The translations under genes and the position numbers were made by a program. Below the pieces are notes generated by a model, which made no database searches, was not told the DNA's origin, and saw only the letters and a list, made by a program, of their open reading frames with translations. A stretch of 64,000 nt of DNA from Bacillus sp. HNG (lineage in GTDB: Bacteria; Bacillota; Bacilli; Bacillales; Bacillaceae_L). The stretch lies in contig NZ_QUQV01000001.1 in assembly GCF_003400205.1 (NCBI RefSeq), forward strand, positions 124,001-188,000, in the 5' to 3' direction. This document shows positions 1 through 9,139 of the stretch, one piece after another (positions within the stretch are counted from its first letter, which is position 1; the number at the start of each line of letters is the position of its first letter).

Positions 1-1
1 C

Positions 2-384
2 ACTGGACCGGATGAATGGACTAAGGAAACGGTAGATTTGAAAAGATATTTTATTACAGATACATTAGATGATTTCGTTGGCTGTGTAAAAAGAGAAGAA
101 GCAATATTCATTGCAAATAACCTTGCAGAACTAACAAGTGAATTGTCTTAAGAACTAATCGTAAATGGATTGGCGTTTCCAAGTGGATGTATACAGCCTT
201 AAAAGAATTCGACGAAGAATTTGCAAATTACTTCTTTGCCTCATTTGAATCGTTTTATCGAGACGGCGACAAATCCAAGGTTGTGCAAGTAGTTGACGAT
301 GTTTTACAGCCCTATGGAGGACGTTTATTTGAGGGATTTGCTATGGGGAAAGTAAAAACTGGAGGTAAAAGTAATGACAAATGA
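2..384 (+). pseudogene. Frameshifted, 5'-truncated gene, possibly nucleotidyltransferase-like
   Basis: Two partial frames look like one protein. Frame 2 is open from the window edge to a TAA at 149-151. Frame 1 is open from about 139 to the stop at 384 and reads on naturally (NRKWIGVSKWMYTALKEFD, then LQPYGGRLFEGF near the end). One missing base near 143-150 (TCTTA stretch) would separate them. The C-terminal part reminds me of the helical tail of small nucleotidyltransferase-fold proteins, but this is recognition by eye only. The ATG at 187 lacks a convincing ribosome binding site, which argues against an independent 65-residue gene. The real start lies upstream of the window. A sequencing error is possible. 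Confidence 0.45.
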
Positions 385-1129
385 AATACTCAAGAACAAT
401 AAGAAGAGCTGGGACAAGGTAGCACATCATTTTAATGGGAAGGATGCCCTCCCGAGTTACGGTCCTTTTACACAAACAGAAGAAGAGTTAAGGCTGTTTG
501 AGGATGTAACAAATAAAAAAATACTTGATATCGGTTGTGGAAGTGGACATTCCTTACGATACATGGCAGAAAAAAGAGCGAGTGAACTATGGGGAGTAGA
601 TTTGTCACAAAGTCAAATTGAAACCGCGAGAGAAACACTAAAGGGAATGAATCCTCAATTGTATTGTGCACCAATGGAAAAAGATATTAATCTTCCAAAG
701 GAATATTTTGATTTCGTTTACTCGATTTATGCGATTGGTTGGACAATGGATTTAGCTGCAACCTTTAAGCTTATCTATTCTTATTTGAAGTCTGGTGGAT
801 CTTTCATTTTCAGTTGGGATCATCCATTATATCCATATCTTAAAAGTGAAAATGGGCGAATATTTATAGAAGGCTCATATCAGAATGAGGGAACGGTTAC
901 ATACGATAATTTCAAAGGTGAAGATGCACCAATGGTCATTCCAACACGAAAAATGAGTACATATATAAATGAATTAATAAAAGCGGGTTTTACAATTGAA
1001 AAAGTAATTGAAAGTGATGTGTCAGAGTCTTTTGATTCAATTGAAGAAGAGGTTTCAGACCGTTATTATTCGTTATACAAAGCTCGTAAATTTCCAACAA
1101 CGATGATTATCAAGGCACGAAAGAAATAA
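374..1129 (+). CDS. Class I SAM-dependent methyltransferase
   Basis: A 251-residue Rossmann-fold methyltransferase. The SAM-binding motif I is clear at about residues 48-56 (ILDIGCGSGHS), followed by an acidic strand-2 end (LWGVDLS) and a motif IV-like DFVYSIYAIGW. The substrate is not evident from sequence. A good ribosome binding site (GGAGG at 361-365) precedes the ATG with 8-nt spacing, and the start overlaps the end of the broken upstream reading frame by 11 bp. It is followed 17 bp later by a HAD phosphatase, so it is probably the first intact gene of a four-gene unit. Confidence 0.85.
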   Translation: MTNEILKNNKKSWDKVAHHFNGKDALPSYGPFTQTEEELRLFEDVTNKKILDIGCGSGHSLRYMAEKRASELWGVDLSQSQIETARETLKGMNPQLYCAPMEKDINLPKEYFDFVYSIYAIGWTMDLAATFKLIYSYLKSGGSFIFSWDHPLYPYLKSENGRIFIEGSYQNEGTVTYDNFKGEDAPMVIPTRKMSTYINELIKAGFTIEKVIESDVSESFDSIEEEVSDRYYSLYKARKFPTTMIIKARKK

Positions 1130-1146
1130 TGATTGGCAGGTAAAAG

Positions 1147-1827
1147 ATGATTAAAGCGGCTATTTTTGATTTAGACGGAACATTATTGGATAGAGACGAA
1201 TCTGTAAAGAAGTTCGTTTCTTATCAATATGATAGGTTATTGGAGTCTCTACATCAGATTCCAAAAGAAACTTATATAAAGAGATTTATCGGATTAGATC
1301 GTCGTGGCTATGTTTGGAAAGACAAAGTATATCAACAACTCGTTCAAGAATTTAGTATAAAGGGGATAACTTGGCAAGAACTGCTAGAAGATTATATCTC
1401 AATGTTTAAATACAATTGTGTACCATTTCCAAATCTTATACCGATGTTAGGAGAACTAAAGGAAACGGACCTTCAATTAGGAATGATTACAAATGGAAAG
1501 GGACAGTTTCAGTTAGATAATATTCGATCACTTGGGATAGAAAAATACTTTGATACTATTTTAGTTTCCGAATGGGAAGGGATTAAAAAGCCAGATTCCC
1601 AAATATTTATGAAGGCTGTTGCACAATTAAATGTGCAACCAAATCAATGTATATTTGTAGGCGACCACCCAGATAACGATGTAAAAGCAGCTCGTAATAT
1701 TGGTATGATAGGAATTTGGAAACGGGATTTTGAATGGGACAATGTAGATGCAGATTATATCATTGATGATTTGGCAGAATTACCAATAATAATAAAAAGG
1801 TTGTGTAGTAATAATGAACATATCTAA
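1147..1827 (+). CDS. HAD superfamily hydrolase (phosphatase-like)
   Basis: A 226-residue haloacid dehalogenase-type hydrolase. All four motifs are visible: the nucleophile motif IFDLDGTLLD near residue 6, motif II Thr in GMITNGKGQ, the motif III Lys in KKPDSQIF, and the acidic motif IV in FVGDHPDNDV. An alpha-helical cap sits between motifs I and II, as in phosphoglycolate phosphatase-like (subfamily IA) enzymes. The physiological substrate cannot be told from sequence. Its 3' end overlaps the next gene by 14 bp, which suggests translational coupling. Confidence 0.85.
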   Translation: MIKAAIFDLDGTLLDRDESVKKFVSYQYDRLLESLHQIPKETYIKRFIGLDRRGYVWKDKVYQQLVQEFSIKGITWQELLEDYISMFKYNCVPFPNLIPMLGELKETDLQLGMITNGKGQFQLDNIRSLGIEKYFDTILVSEWEGIKKPDSQIFMKAVAQLNVQPNQCIFVGDHPDNDVKAARNIGMIGIWKRDFEWDNVDADYIIDDLAELPIIIKRLCSNNEHI

Positions 1828-2203
1828 CCAAACACCCATTAAAAACACAATGGGAGGAGTATTCATTCATGTTTCAGATTTAAAAAAGTCAGTTGAATGG
1901 TACAGTAACATTTTAGGAATCGAAGCCAATTTAGATAAGGTGAAATCTCCCGTGTATAACATTCCGGTTACTGGTTCCACGGGCTTAACATTAGATGACC
2001 ATGTTTTTGATCCAACATTCATCCACCGACCTTCACCAAATCCAATCTTTAATTTTCTAGTTGATGATATTGATGCTGCCTACAATTTTATTAAATCAAA
2101 AGATATCGAAGTCGTAAGAGAAATTGAAAGAGTGGGAGAGAACTTTGCTTGGTTTAATTTTAAAGATCCGGATGGAAATGTAGTAATGGCTTGTACAGGT
2201 TAA
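1814..2203 (+). CDS. VOC (glyoxalase/bleomycin-resistance fold) protein
   Basis: A 129-residue single-module vicinal oxygen chelate protein. The N-terminal half carries the typical GGVFIHVSDLKKSVEWYSNILG signature and the C-terminal half ends with FNFKDPDGNVV. Members are glyoxalases, dioxygenases or drug-binding proteins, usually dimeric and metal dependent. His in the first strand (IHVSD) and the histidines around residues 55-70 could contribute metal ligands, but the expected ligand set is not obvious. It overlaps the HAD gene and is followed 14 bp later by an MBL-fold hydrolase. Confidence 0.8.
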   Translation: MNISNQTPIKNTMGGVFIHVSDLKKSVEWYSNILGIEANLDKVKSPVYNIPVTGSTGLTLDDHVFDPTFIHRPSPNPIFNFLVDDIDAAYNFIKSKDIEVVREIERVGENFAWFNFKDPDGNVVMACTG

Positions 2204-2217
2204 AAGGGATTTATAAG

Positions 2218-3171
2218 ATGGAAAGATTAATAAACGAAACTGATTTTTTTAAGTTGTATTCAATTGGCGAAGGAGTGTACGCAACTATAGCAAAACCCGG
2301 TAAAGGTGCTTGGAGTAATGCGGGTATTGTTGATTTAGGTGATGAAATCTTAGTTTTCGACTCACTTTCTACCCCCTCGGCAGGTTATAAACTACGTAGA
2401 CAAGCAGAAATGATAACCAGTAAAAAGGTAAAATATCTGATAAATAGCCATTATCACGGTGACCATGTTTTCGGAAATCAAGCATTCTTAGATGCAACAA
2501 TTATCTCAACAGCAAGCACTAAAAAGCACTTCAAAGAAAGAAATAAATTACAAGACTTAGAAATTGAAAGAAAAGAAATGGAAAAGTATCTTGACAGTCT
2601 TAAAGACCAAATGGCATCTAATACTGATGAAATCATTCAATCTAGTCTAACGAACCAGTATAATGAAATGTCAAAAGTGTTGGAGGATTTACCTAATCTT
2701 AGACTTGTATTACCTAAGGTGCTTTTTGAAGAAAAATTAATCATTGAAGGTTCAAAAAGAAAGGTTGAGTTGTACTGCTTTGGTGGAGGGCATACCCCGA
2801 GTGATGCAATAATGTTTCTACCAAACGAAAAAATAGCGTTTATGGGAGATTTACTAACTGAAAATTTACATGTACCCATTCAAAATCCAGAAGAATTTTA
2901 CTCTATTTTAGAGAAGGTTAAAGAAATGGATATCAATTCATTCGTACCAGGGCATGGAAATTTTGGAAACAAACAATCGCTGAAAATAATGTCTAGTTAT
3001 TTATCGTATATAATTGAGACTTCTAAAGAAGCTATAGGACGTCATGTAACATTAGATTCTTTTTTGTCACACACAACAATACCTGAAAAGTATAGGAAAT
3101 GGAATGGGATAAATGGAATTAAGGGTAATCTTACAAAGGTCTATACTTTTTATTGCAATACGAATATTTAA
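2218..3171 (+). CDS. MBL-fold metallo-hydrolase
   Basis: A metallo-beta-lactamase-fold hydrolase of 317 residues. The zinc-binding HxHxDH signature is present in NSHYHGDHVFGNQ, a downstream ligand His in GGGHTPSD, the bridging Asp in AFMGDLL and the final His in VPGHGN. This resembles the subclass B3/SoxH-like broad family, so the substrate is unknown. I chose the ATG at 2218, behind an AAAAGGGA sequence, rather than a TTG at 2191 inside the VOC gene. A strong bidirectional terminator follows. Confidence 0.82.
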   Translation: MERLINETDFFKLYSIGEGVYATIAKPGKGAWSNAGIVDLGDEILVFDSLSTPSAGYKLRRQAEMITSKKVKYLINSHYHGDHVFGNQAFLDATIISTASTKKHFKERNKLQDLEIERKEMEKYLDSLKDQMASNTDEIIQSSLTNQYNEMSKVLEDLPNLRLVLPKVLFEEKLIIEGSKRKVELYCFGGGHTPSDAIMFLPNEKIAFMGDLLTENLHVPIQNPEEFYSILEKVKEMDINSFVPGHGNFGNKQSLKIMSSYLSYIIETSKEAIGRHVTLDSFLSHTTIPEKYRKWNGINGIKGNLTKVYTFYCNTNI

Positions 3172-3194
3172 AGTTACATAAGGTACAAATTTAA

Positions 3195-3221
3195 AAATGC
3201 CCAGAATAGCTCTGGGCATTT
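3195..3221. terminator. Bidirectional rho-independent terminator
   Basis: An 11-bp perfect stem (AAATGCCCAGA / TCTGGGCATTT) with a 5-nt loop lies between the convergent MBL gene and pepF, with A-rich and T-rich flanks that allow use from both sides. Confidence 0.85.
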
Positions 3222-3231
3222 CAATTTCTTA

Positions 3232-5046
3232 TTATTCGTAAAGACCTTCTAATTCCTCAATTAACTGACCAACATAAGCTACCGCTTTGCGAATGGCATC
3301 TGGCTTAGACATGTCAACACCTGCATAATTCATTAATTCGAGTGGTTTCATAGTACCTCCAGCTTTTAAAACCTCAATCCAGCGATCAACTACAGGCTGA
3401 CCTTCTTCTTTGATTAATTGTGCAACAGCAGTTGAAGCAGTTAATCCAGCAGAATACGTATATGGATATAGTCCCATGTAATAATGTGGTTGACGCATCC
3501 AAGTTAAGCTTGCTGCATCATCAATTTCCACAGCATCTCCCCAGAAGGATTTTAATACCTCACCTTTAATTGTACTTAACGCAGGAGCTGTGAGTGGTTT
3601 TCCGCTTTCAGCTAATGCATATGCACGACGTTGGTACTCGCCTTCAAGTAGGTGGGTTACAAAGTTATGATAATAAGTTCCTAATAATTGAAGTATGACC
3701 CATCGCTTCATTCTTTTGTCATCTGTTTTCGATAACAGATGTTCAGCAAGCAGTAACTCGTTCATAGTTGATGGAGCTTCGATAAAGTAAGTTGATGGAC
3801 GTGTATTTCCAACGCGTTGGTTTCCATTCGCATAATAAAAATGTCCCGCATGCCCTAACTCATGAGCTAATATGAACGCTCCACGCATTGTATCAGTCCA
3901 CGTAATTAATATAAACGGATGGGCACCATATGGACTTGAACAGAAAGCACCAGTTGATTTACCGACGTTAGCAGGGAGGTCAACCCAGCGCTCTGTGAGA
4001 CCTTTTTTCATGATTGCACTATACTCAGGACCCATTATCTGTAAAGCCTCAAGGATTGTATTTGATGCTTCTTCATAGGTCGTTTTCGGATTAAAATCAG
4101 GATCAAGTGGTGCTTTTAAATCGCTAAAATGCATTTTTTCTAGTCCAAGCACTCGTTGCTTAAGTTTCGCGAATTTGCGCATATGCGGCGCAAGTTCAGT
4201 TTGGATAATATCTAACTGATTATTGTACATCTCTAACGTAACCTGTTGTGGATGCAAGAGCATATGGGTAACAGATTCATAGTTGCGAAGTTTAGATAGT
4301 GTAACCTGTTTCGTAACTTCTGTTGCATAAGCAGCAGCAAATGTATTTTGATATTTTTTCAACGTATCAGAAAAAGCCTTAAACGCATTTTGTCTAATCG
4401 TTGGATTTTCAGATAGTTCATAGCGATCCTCAAATAACGCAAAGGAGAGTGGTAGCTCATTTCCTTCACCGTCCTTAAAAGAAGGGAAGGTCATATCAGA
4501 TGCTTTGCTTCGTTGATATATCATATAGGGTGCGTTATGGACTTCTCCAAGAGCAGCCAAAGCTTCTTCTGTCTCAGGTGATAGCGTATGTGGCTTTTTC
4601 TCCAAAATCACATTTAAATTATTCTGAAAAACTTCTAATTCTTTTTCTTTACTTATGTATTGTTCAATTGTGCCCTCTGGTAAAGCAAGGATTTCAGACT
4701 CGATAAACGATAGTGCAGCAGCAATCCCTGAAAAAGTCGACGATACTCTTGCTGCATTTCCTTGATTGTCAGGATTGGTCGCATCCTCATTGAAACGCAA
4801 ACTAGCATATGTACCTACTAAAATCATTCGTTTGCGAAGTTCTTCCTCAGCAAGTAAACAATCTAAAAATGTCTTAGCATCTTTACCTAATTGACCTTTA
4901 TATTTTGTAACTGTCGAAACGTCCACTTCAATAGCAGCTAATTCTTGTTCCCATGCGTCAACTGAAGGAAACAAGTCTTCAAGCTTCCAAGTTTGTTCAA
5001 CAGGTACCTCTGCACGAGTTAATAACTTTTCTTTAACCTTCGTCAT
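3232..5046 (-). CDS. pepF: Oligoendopeptidase F, M3 family zinc peptidase
   Basis: A cytoplasmic thimet-type metallopeptidase of 604 residues that cleaves short oligopeptides. The zinc-binding HExxH is seen in LAHELGHAGHFYY at about residue 390, with the downstream Glu in IEAPSTMNELL, as in all M3 peptidases. The length matches Bacillus PepF. The longer frame starting at 5085 has no ribosome binding site. The ATG at 5046 follows a GGGGGT sequence and gives the expected N-terminus (MTKVKEKLL), so I use that. It is a single-gene unit, convergent with the MBL gene. Confidence 0.93.
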   Translation of the reverse strand: MTKVKEKLLTRAEVPVEQTWKLEDLFPSVDAWEQELAAIEVDVSTVTKYKGQLGKDAKTFLDCLLAEEELRKRMILVGTYASLRFNEDATNPDNQGNAARVSSTFSGIAAALSFIESEILALPEGTIEQYISKEKELEVFQNNLNVILEKKPHTLSPETEEALAALGEVHNAPYMIYQRSKASDMTFPSFKDGEGNELPLSFALFEDRYELSENPTIRQNAFKAFSDTLKKYQNTFAAAYATEVTKQVTLSKLRNYESVTHMLLHPQQVTLEMYNNQLDIIQTELAPHMRKFAKLKQRVLGLEKMHFSDLKAPLDPDFNPKTTYEEASNTILEALQIMGPEYSAIMKKGLTERWVDLPANVGKSTGAFCSSPYGAHPFILITWTDTMRGAFILAHELGHAGHFYYANGNQRVGNTRPSTYFIEAPSTMNELLLAEHLLSKTDDKRMKRWVILQLLGTYYHNFVTHLLEGEYQRRAYALAESGKPLTAPALSTIKGEVLKSFWGDAVEIDDAASLTWMRQPHYYMGLYPYTYSAGLTASTAVAQLIKEEGQPVVDRWIEVLKAGGTMKPLELMNYAGVDMSKPDAIRKAVAYVGQLIEELEGLYE

Positions 5047-5335
5047 GATATTACCCCCTATAAAAATATTTCGATACTCTAACAATTTTCATTATACCTG
5101 AAATGATAGAAAAGTTAATAGTATTTTCAGATAGCTTTAATGAAATTTTTTAAAATCCTTATGACTATTTGCATTGAGACACTACTCTTTTCCTATACCA
5201 TTAGAAATAATTTACAGTCGATAGACCTACTATAAATTGGTAGCTAAGCCTCATGATGATAGATATATTAAAATGGTAATATATTAGTAATTAATTAGTT
5301 TAGTAGTCTAATTAATTATAATTTTTTATCAAAAA

Positions 5336-5362
5336 TGGAAGCGTATTCTGAAAGCGCTAACC
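5336..5362 (+). promoter_or_regulatory. Two abutting cre-like (CcpA) sites
   Basis: TGGAAGCGTATTCT at 5336-5349 and TGAAAGCGCTAACC at 5349-5362 share one base. The first fits the relaxed consensus TGNAANCGNWNNCW. The second fits the stricter TGWNANCGNTNWCA at all but the last base. They lie upstream of a secreted glycoside hydrolase, a sensible target for carbon catabolite control, but about 440 bp from its start because a repeat element lies between. Confidence 0.55.
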
Positions 5363-5371
5363 ATATTGCCG

Positions 5372-5402
5372 TTGTATAAAGCTGTAATCGAGAATGTATA
5401 CT
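5372..5402 (+). promoter_or_regulatory. Possible sigma-A promoter for the GH3 gene
   Basis: TTGTAT (5372-5377) and TATACT (5397-5402) are separated by 19 bp. The -10 is good and the spacing is long. It lies just downstream of the cre-like pair and just upstream of the repeat element, so transcription of the hydrolase from here would run through the repeat. Confidence 0.3.
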
Positions 5403-5416
5403 AACCTCTTGATGAT

Positions 5417-5712
5417 TTTAAAGGCTGTTTTCGTAAACTTTGTTGTTTTTGAATATGATTTGTGCGAAGGGAAGAGTGATTATTGTTCTTTCAGTGATTT
5501 CAGTGGATGGTGCGAGTTCCTCGAAAATGCAGGCATTTTCTTCGTGCACTGTAGTTTCAAGGAAGCAAATTCAATGTCCTGAGGGAATATCGTGCCAAGC
5601 GAGACCTCGCAGTGAAGCAAGGAGGCTTGCGGATCGCCCGCGGAAAGCAAGTACCAGGAGTGGATATCACTGTGTTTTAATAGCAACAATCTTTTAGAAA
5701 AGAGCCATTTTA
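5417..5712. repeat. MITE-like interspersed element with terminal inverted repeats
   Basis: The ends are imperfect inverted repeats: the left end reads AAAGGCTGTTTTCGTAAAC from about 5420 and the right end is close to its complement (CTTTTAGAAAAGAGCC ending near 5706). The interior has the GC-rich CGAGACCTCGCAGTGAAGC and CGCCCGCGGAAAGC blocks that I recognise from intergenic repeats in Bacillaceae. It has no credible gene; the short open frames over it are artefacts. It fills most of the 5086-5797 gap, apart from the cre/promoter region and the GH3 ribosome binding site. Confidence 0.6.
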
Positions 5713-5797
5713 AAAAAATGTAAGAGGGAGTATTTATTCTATAAATCTTACTATTCTTATAGTAAAACTAATCATTTATTAAAGGGAGGATGGGAAA

Positions 5798-8017
5798 ATG
5801 GCATCAGTATCAAAAAAAATCAGAAAAGCTTCAAAGCTACGAAAGAAACTTTTAGTTAGTACACTTGCACTATCACTTGTAGCTCCAACAATAGGTTTTG
5901 CAGATGAGCAAGGGTACACAGGTGAAGAGGGAGAAGCCACTCCATATACGGGACGAGGTGCAATAACAACTTATAAAGTTGAAAAAGCGGAAGGACAACC
6001 TGAAATTGAAGTTGCTACTCAAGATAGAATTCTTGAAATTGGCGACAAGTATTTTAGAGATGCAAATGGCAGTAGAAGTTTAGATATTTATGAAGACTGG
6101 AGAAAACCAGTTTCAGAACGTGTAGCAGATTTGATTAGCAAAATGAGTCTTGAGCAAAAGGCTGGATTAATGTATATCAACACACACACTCCAGTAGCAG
6201 ATCCAGCAGATGGAAATTTTGTAACTCCTGAAAATAGTAAAATTGTGACTGATAAAAAATTGCGCCATGTTATTTACCGTTTATCGCAAAACTTAGGGGA
6301 TATTGCCAATTACAATAACCAAATGCAACAATTGGCTGAAGGGCTAGAATTAGGGATTCCGGTTGTTATCACTTCCAATCCAAGAAACTCTCAATCTACG
6401 GATTATACAAATATTACAAACGTTCAGGATCAACATACTTTCTGGCCAGGAACATTAGGCTTGGCAGCAGCTAGAGATGTAGATGCTGTTGGCGAATTTG
6501 CAGATATTGCACGCCAAGAATGGAGAGCAGCTGGTATTCGTAAGGTTTATGGATATATGGCCGACGTTGCCACAGATCCACTTTGGGCGAGAATTGAAGA
6601 GACATTCGGAGAAGATCCAAAAGTAGTTGGAGACATGAATTATGAAATCGTAAAAGGATTCCAGGGTGAAGAACTAGGTACAGACAGTGTAGCCATCACG
6701 GTTAAACACTTCCCAGGCGGTGGAGCTCGTGATGATGGACAAGATCCTCACTTTGAAAATGGTAGCTTTAACATCTATCCAACAGAAGGAAGCATGGAAA
6801 AGTACCACATTCCTCCGTTCCAAAGAGCAATTGAAGCTGGTGTATCATCTGTAATGCCGTATTACGCATATCCAAGTAATGATAGTGCAGATCAGGGGTT
6901 ACCACCATATAGTGAGGATCAGCAATTTGAAGAAGTTGGAATGACATTAAATGAGGGAATTATCAAGTACTTACGTGAAGGTCTTGGTTTCAAAGGATAT
7001 GTTAACTCCGACTCAGGTGCTGTTGCCGGTAGTGCATGGGGTTATATGGATAAAACAGCAGTAGAAAAAGTGGCAAAAGCAATAAATGCAGGAACTAACA
7101 TTATTTCAGGTGGCGCAACACCGGAGCTAGTTGTTGAGGCAGTTACTAGTGGATTGTTAGATGAATCAAAAGTCGATGAATCCATTATGTATACTTTATC
7201 TGAAATGATGACATTAGGTCTGTTTGAGGATCCATATGTCAATCCTGAAGAAGCAATTGCTCTTGCGAACGATGAAGAACACAGAGCATTAGCTTATGAA
7301 GCACATCAAAAATCAGTTGTTTTGATGCGAAATGACAAGATTAAAGGTGAAAAGCTATTACCATTAACTGAAGAAAAGTTAGAAAATGTTAAGCTTTATG
7401 TGGAAGGATTTGTAGGAGTTGCTGCACCAAGAAGTCATGCTAATCCTGAACAATACGTTATTGAGGAGTCTAAGAAACAATCTGATGCATTTACTGAAGA
7501 TTTAAAGAATACACTGAATGAAAAATTACCTAACATCGAATTAGTTGATAGTGTAGAGGAAGCAACACATGCTTATGTATATGTGAAACCAACTCAATCT
7601 AACTGGGATAATAATCCGCGTATTACAGTTGGTCCAGAAACTGGCGTATCTGAAGTAGATCGAATTGTTGAAATCCAAAAAACGGTTCCAACGATTACTG
7701 CTGTAAACTTTACGAACCAATGGCTGATTAATAAGCTAGAACCAAAAGCAGCTGCATTTATTGGTACGTTTGGTACACAACAAGAAGCAGTATTTGACGT
7801 AATCACTGGAGCATTCAATCCTGTTGGTAAACTTCCATTTGCTATTCCAGCGAGTGCGAAAGCAGTTGAACGAGAAGTCGGAGATGTTCCAAGTTTTGCA
7901 CCAGAAGAATATAAACATTTCGTTTATAAAACAAAAGCTGGTGTCAAATATGAGTACGGTTTTGGACTTTCATACGACCAAGAAAAATCAAATAATGGTA
8001 AAAAGAAAAATAAATAA
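5798..8017 (+). CDS. Secreted glycoside hydrolase family 3 protein (beta-glucosidase type)
   Basis: A 739-residue exported glycosidase. Residues 1-36 form a signal peptide: a basic start (KKIRKASKLRKK), a hydrophobic core and a cut near GFADEQ. The GH3 barrel begins near residue 100, with VKHFPGGGARDDGQ carrying the conserved KH and GFKGYVNSDSGAV carrying the likely nucleophile Asp. A C-terminal GH3 domain follows and ends in a basic tail. The usual SDW is SDS here. The substrate is probably a beta-linked glucoside, but family 3 also includes xylosidases and hexosaminidases. A GGGAGG ribosome binding site precedes the ATG. Likely CcpA controlled. Confidence 0.85.
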   Translation: MASVSKKIRKASKLRKKLLVSTLALSLVAPTIGFADEQGYTGEEGEATPYTGRGAITTYKVEKAEGQPEIEVATQDRILEIGDKYFRDANGSRSLDIYEDWRKPVSERVADLISKMSLEQKAGLMYINTHTPVADPADGNFVTPENSKIVTDKKLRHVIYRLSQNLGDIANYNNQMQQLAEGLELGIPVVITSNPRNSQSTDYTNITNVQDQHTFWPGTLGLAAARDVDAVGEFADIARQEWRAAGIRKVYGYMADVATDPLWARIEETFGEDPKVVGDMNYEIVKGFQGEELGTDSVAITVKHFPGGGARDDGQDPHFENGSFNIYPTEGSMEKYHIPPFQRAIEAGVSSVMPYYAYPSNDSADQGLPPYSEDQQFEEVGMTLNEGIIKYLREGLGFKGYVNSDSGAVAGSAWGYMDKTAVEKVAKAINAGTNIISGGATPELVVEAVTSGLLDESKVDESIMYTLSEMMTLGLFEDPYVNPEEAIALANDEEHRALAYEAHQKSVVLMRNDKIKGEKLLPLTEEKLENVKLYVEGFVGVAAPRSHANPEQYVIEESKKQSDAFTEDLKNTLNEKLPNIELVDSVEEATHAYVYVKPTQSNWDNNPRITVGPETGVSEVDRIVEIQKTVPTITAVNFTNQWLINKLEPKAAAFIGTFGTQQEAVFDVITGAFNPVGKLPFAIPASAKAVEREVGDVPSFAPEEYKHFVYKTKAGVKYEYGFGLSYDQEKSNNGKKKNK

Positions 8018-8025
8018 AAAAGACA

Positions 8026-8060
8026 ACGAGCAGATCCGATTCATTCGGTCTGCTCGTTTT
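8026..8060 (+). terminator. Rho-independent terminator of the GH3 gene
   Basis: A 12-bp stem with one bulged base (ACGAGCAGA-CCG paired with CGGTCTGCTCGT), a 7-nt loop and a short T run directly follow the stop codon. It probably also ends corA transcription from the other strand. Confidence 0.8.
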
Positions 8061-8074
8061 ATCGCCTCTAACAT

Positions 8075-9025
8075 TTACTTAAACCAACCCTTTTGTTTAA
8101 ACCAAACAAACATCCCAATTCCAATCACAATCATAATTGCTTGGATGATAAAATACCCATATTTATATGTAAGTTCAGGCATATGTGTGAAATTCATGCC
8201 ATATATTCCTGCGATGAATGTGAGTGGCATAAAAATGGTCGTGATGACGGTTAGAATCCGCATCACTTTATTTGTTTGGTGCGAATTCAAAGACAAATAG
8301 CTATCACGAATATCGGCTGTCAATTCTCGACTGGCATCAATTTTTTCGGTAAGTCGTAATAAGTGATCATGGATATCATGGAAATATTCGATCCGATGTT
8401 GTAATAAATCAAGGCGATGAGAATTGATAATCCGATACACCAAATCCCGCATCGGTACAACTGTATGCCGTAATGTAAGTAAATGATGTCTTGTTTCAAA
8501 AAGCTCATCAAGTAGCTCTTCCATTGATTTTTCATTCGAATTGTCTTCAATTTCATTTAATGTGTCTTCTAACTGGTAAACAAACGGAAAATAATTATCA
8601 ACAAGCTTGTCAATGATGTGATATAACACAAGGGAGGGATCCCATTTTTCAATTTCTTCAGTTACGATTAAGCGGTTCCACACATCATTCACTTCACTCG
8701 ATTCCATAAGATGAAAGGTCACAATATATCCTTCGCCAAGAAACATATTAATTTCTTCCTTTTCCATCGTCTCCTGATGAAGGCTGTGCGAAACAAAGAA
8801 TGTATTTTTTTCATAAAAATCTAATTTTGGCCGTTGTAAGACATGAATGCAATCTTCAATTGCTAGCGGATGAAAATGGAGAGTTCGTGATAATTCTTCG
8901 ATTTCCGATTCAGATGGTCGATTAAAGTCAATCCAATACCACTTCCATTCGGCGTTTTTTATTTCTGAAATAGGAACATCTGTAATACGCTCATTTTTAT
9001 GTGTAATAGCTGTAATGCGAATCAT
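8075..9025 (-). CDS. corA: CorA-family Mg2+ transporter
   Basis: A 316-residue CorA homologue with a large soluble N-terminal domain and two C-terminal membrane helices. The GMN selectivity signature appears as GIYGMNFTHMPE at the end of the first helix, and the last helix ends in a basic tail (WFKQKGWFK). The family forms pentameric channels for Mg2+, with some members carrying Co2+, Ni2+ or Zn2+. The ATG is preceded by GAGGT. It is divergent from the MFS gene across a 114-bp gap and convergent with the GH3 gene. Confidence 0.92.
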   Translation of the reverse strand: MIRITAITHKNERITDVPISEIKNAEWKWYWIDFNRPSESEIEELSRTLHFHPLAIEDCIHVLQRPKLDFYEKNTFFVSHSLHQETMEKEEINMFLGEGYIVTFHLMESSEVNDVWNRLIVTEEIEKWDPSLVLYHIIDKLVDNYFPFVYQLEDTLNEIEDNSNEKSMEELLDELFETRHHLLTLRHTVVPMRDLVYRIINSHRLDLLQHRIEYFHDIHDHLLRLTEKIDASRELTADIRDSYLSLNSHQTNKVMRILTVITTIFMPLTFIAGIYGMNFTHMPELTYKYGYFIIQAIMIVIGIGMFVWFKQKGWFK

Positions 9026-9139
9026 GAAATTACCTCATTCATATTGTGTGGCAATGTATTTTTTTGAATAAACAGCATCTTTTCTTTTCCATTTTCTGTA
9101 GTATAATAGAGTAATTCTAGGCAAAAAGGGGAAGACAAA

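Noticed and set aside
187-384. Independent 65-residue gene
   Set aside because: No ribosome binding site at 187, and the frame is open upstream with protein-like sequence that continues the first fragment.
5394-5697. Short open frames over the interspersed repeat (62-85 residues)
   Set aside because: They overlap each other on both strands, lack ribosome binding sites and follow the repeat sequence; the composition is not protein-like.
7824-8300. 158-residue + strand frame across the GH3 end and corA
   Set aside because: It is a shadow of GH3 and antisense to corA, both firmly identified.
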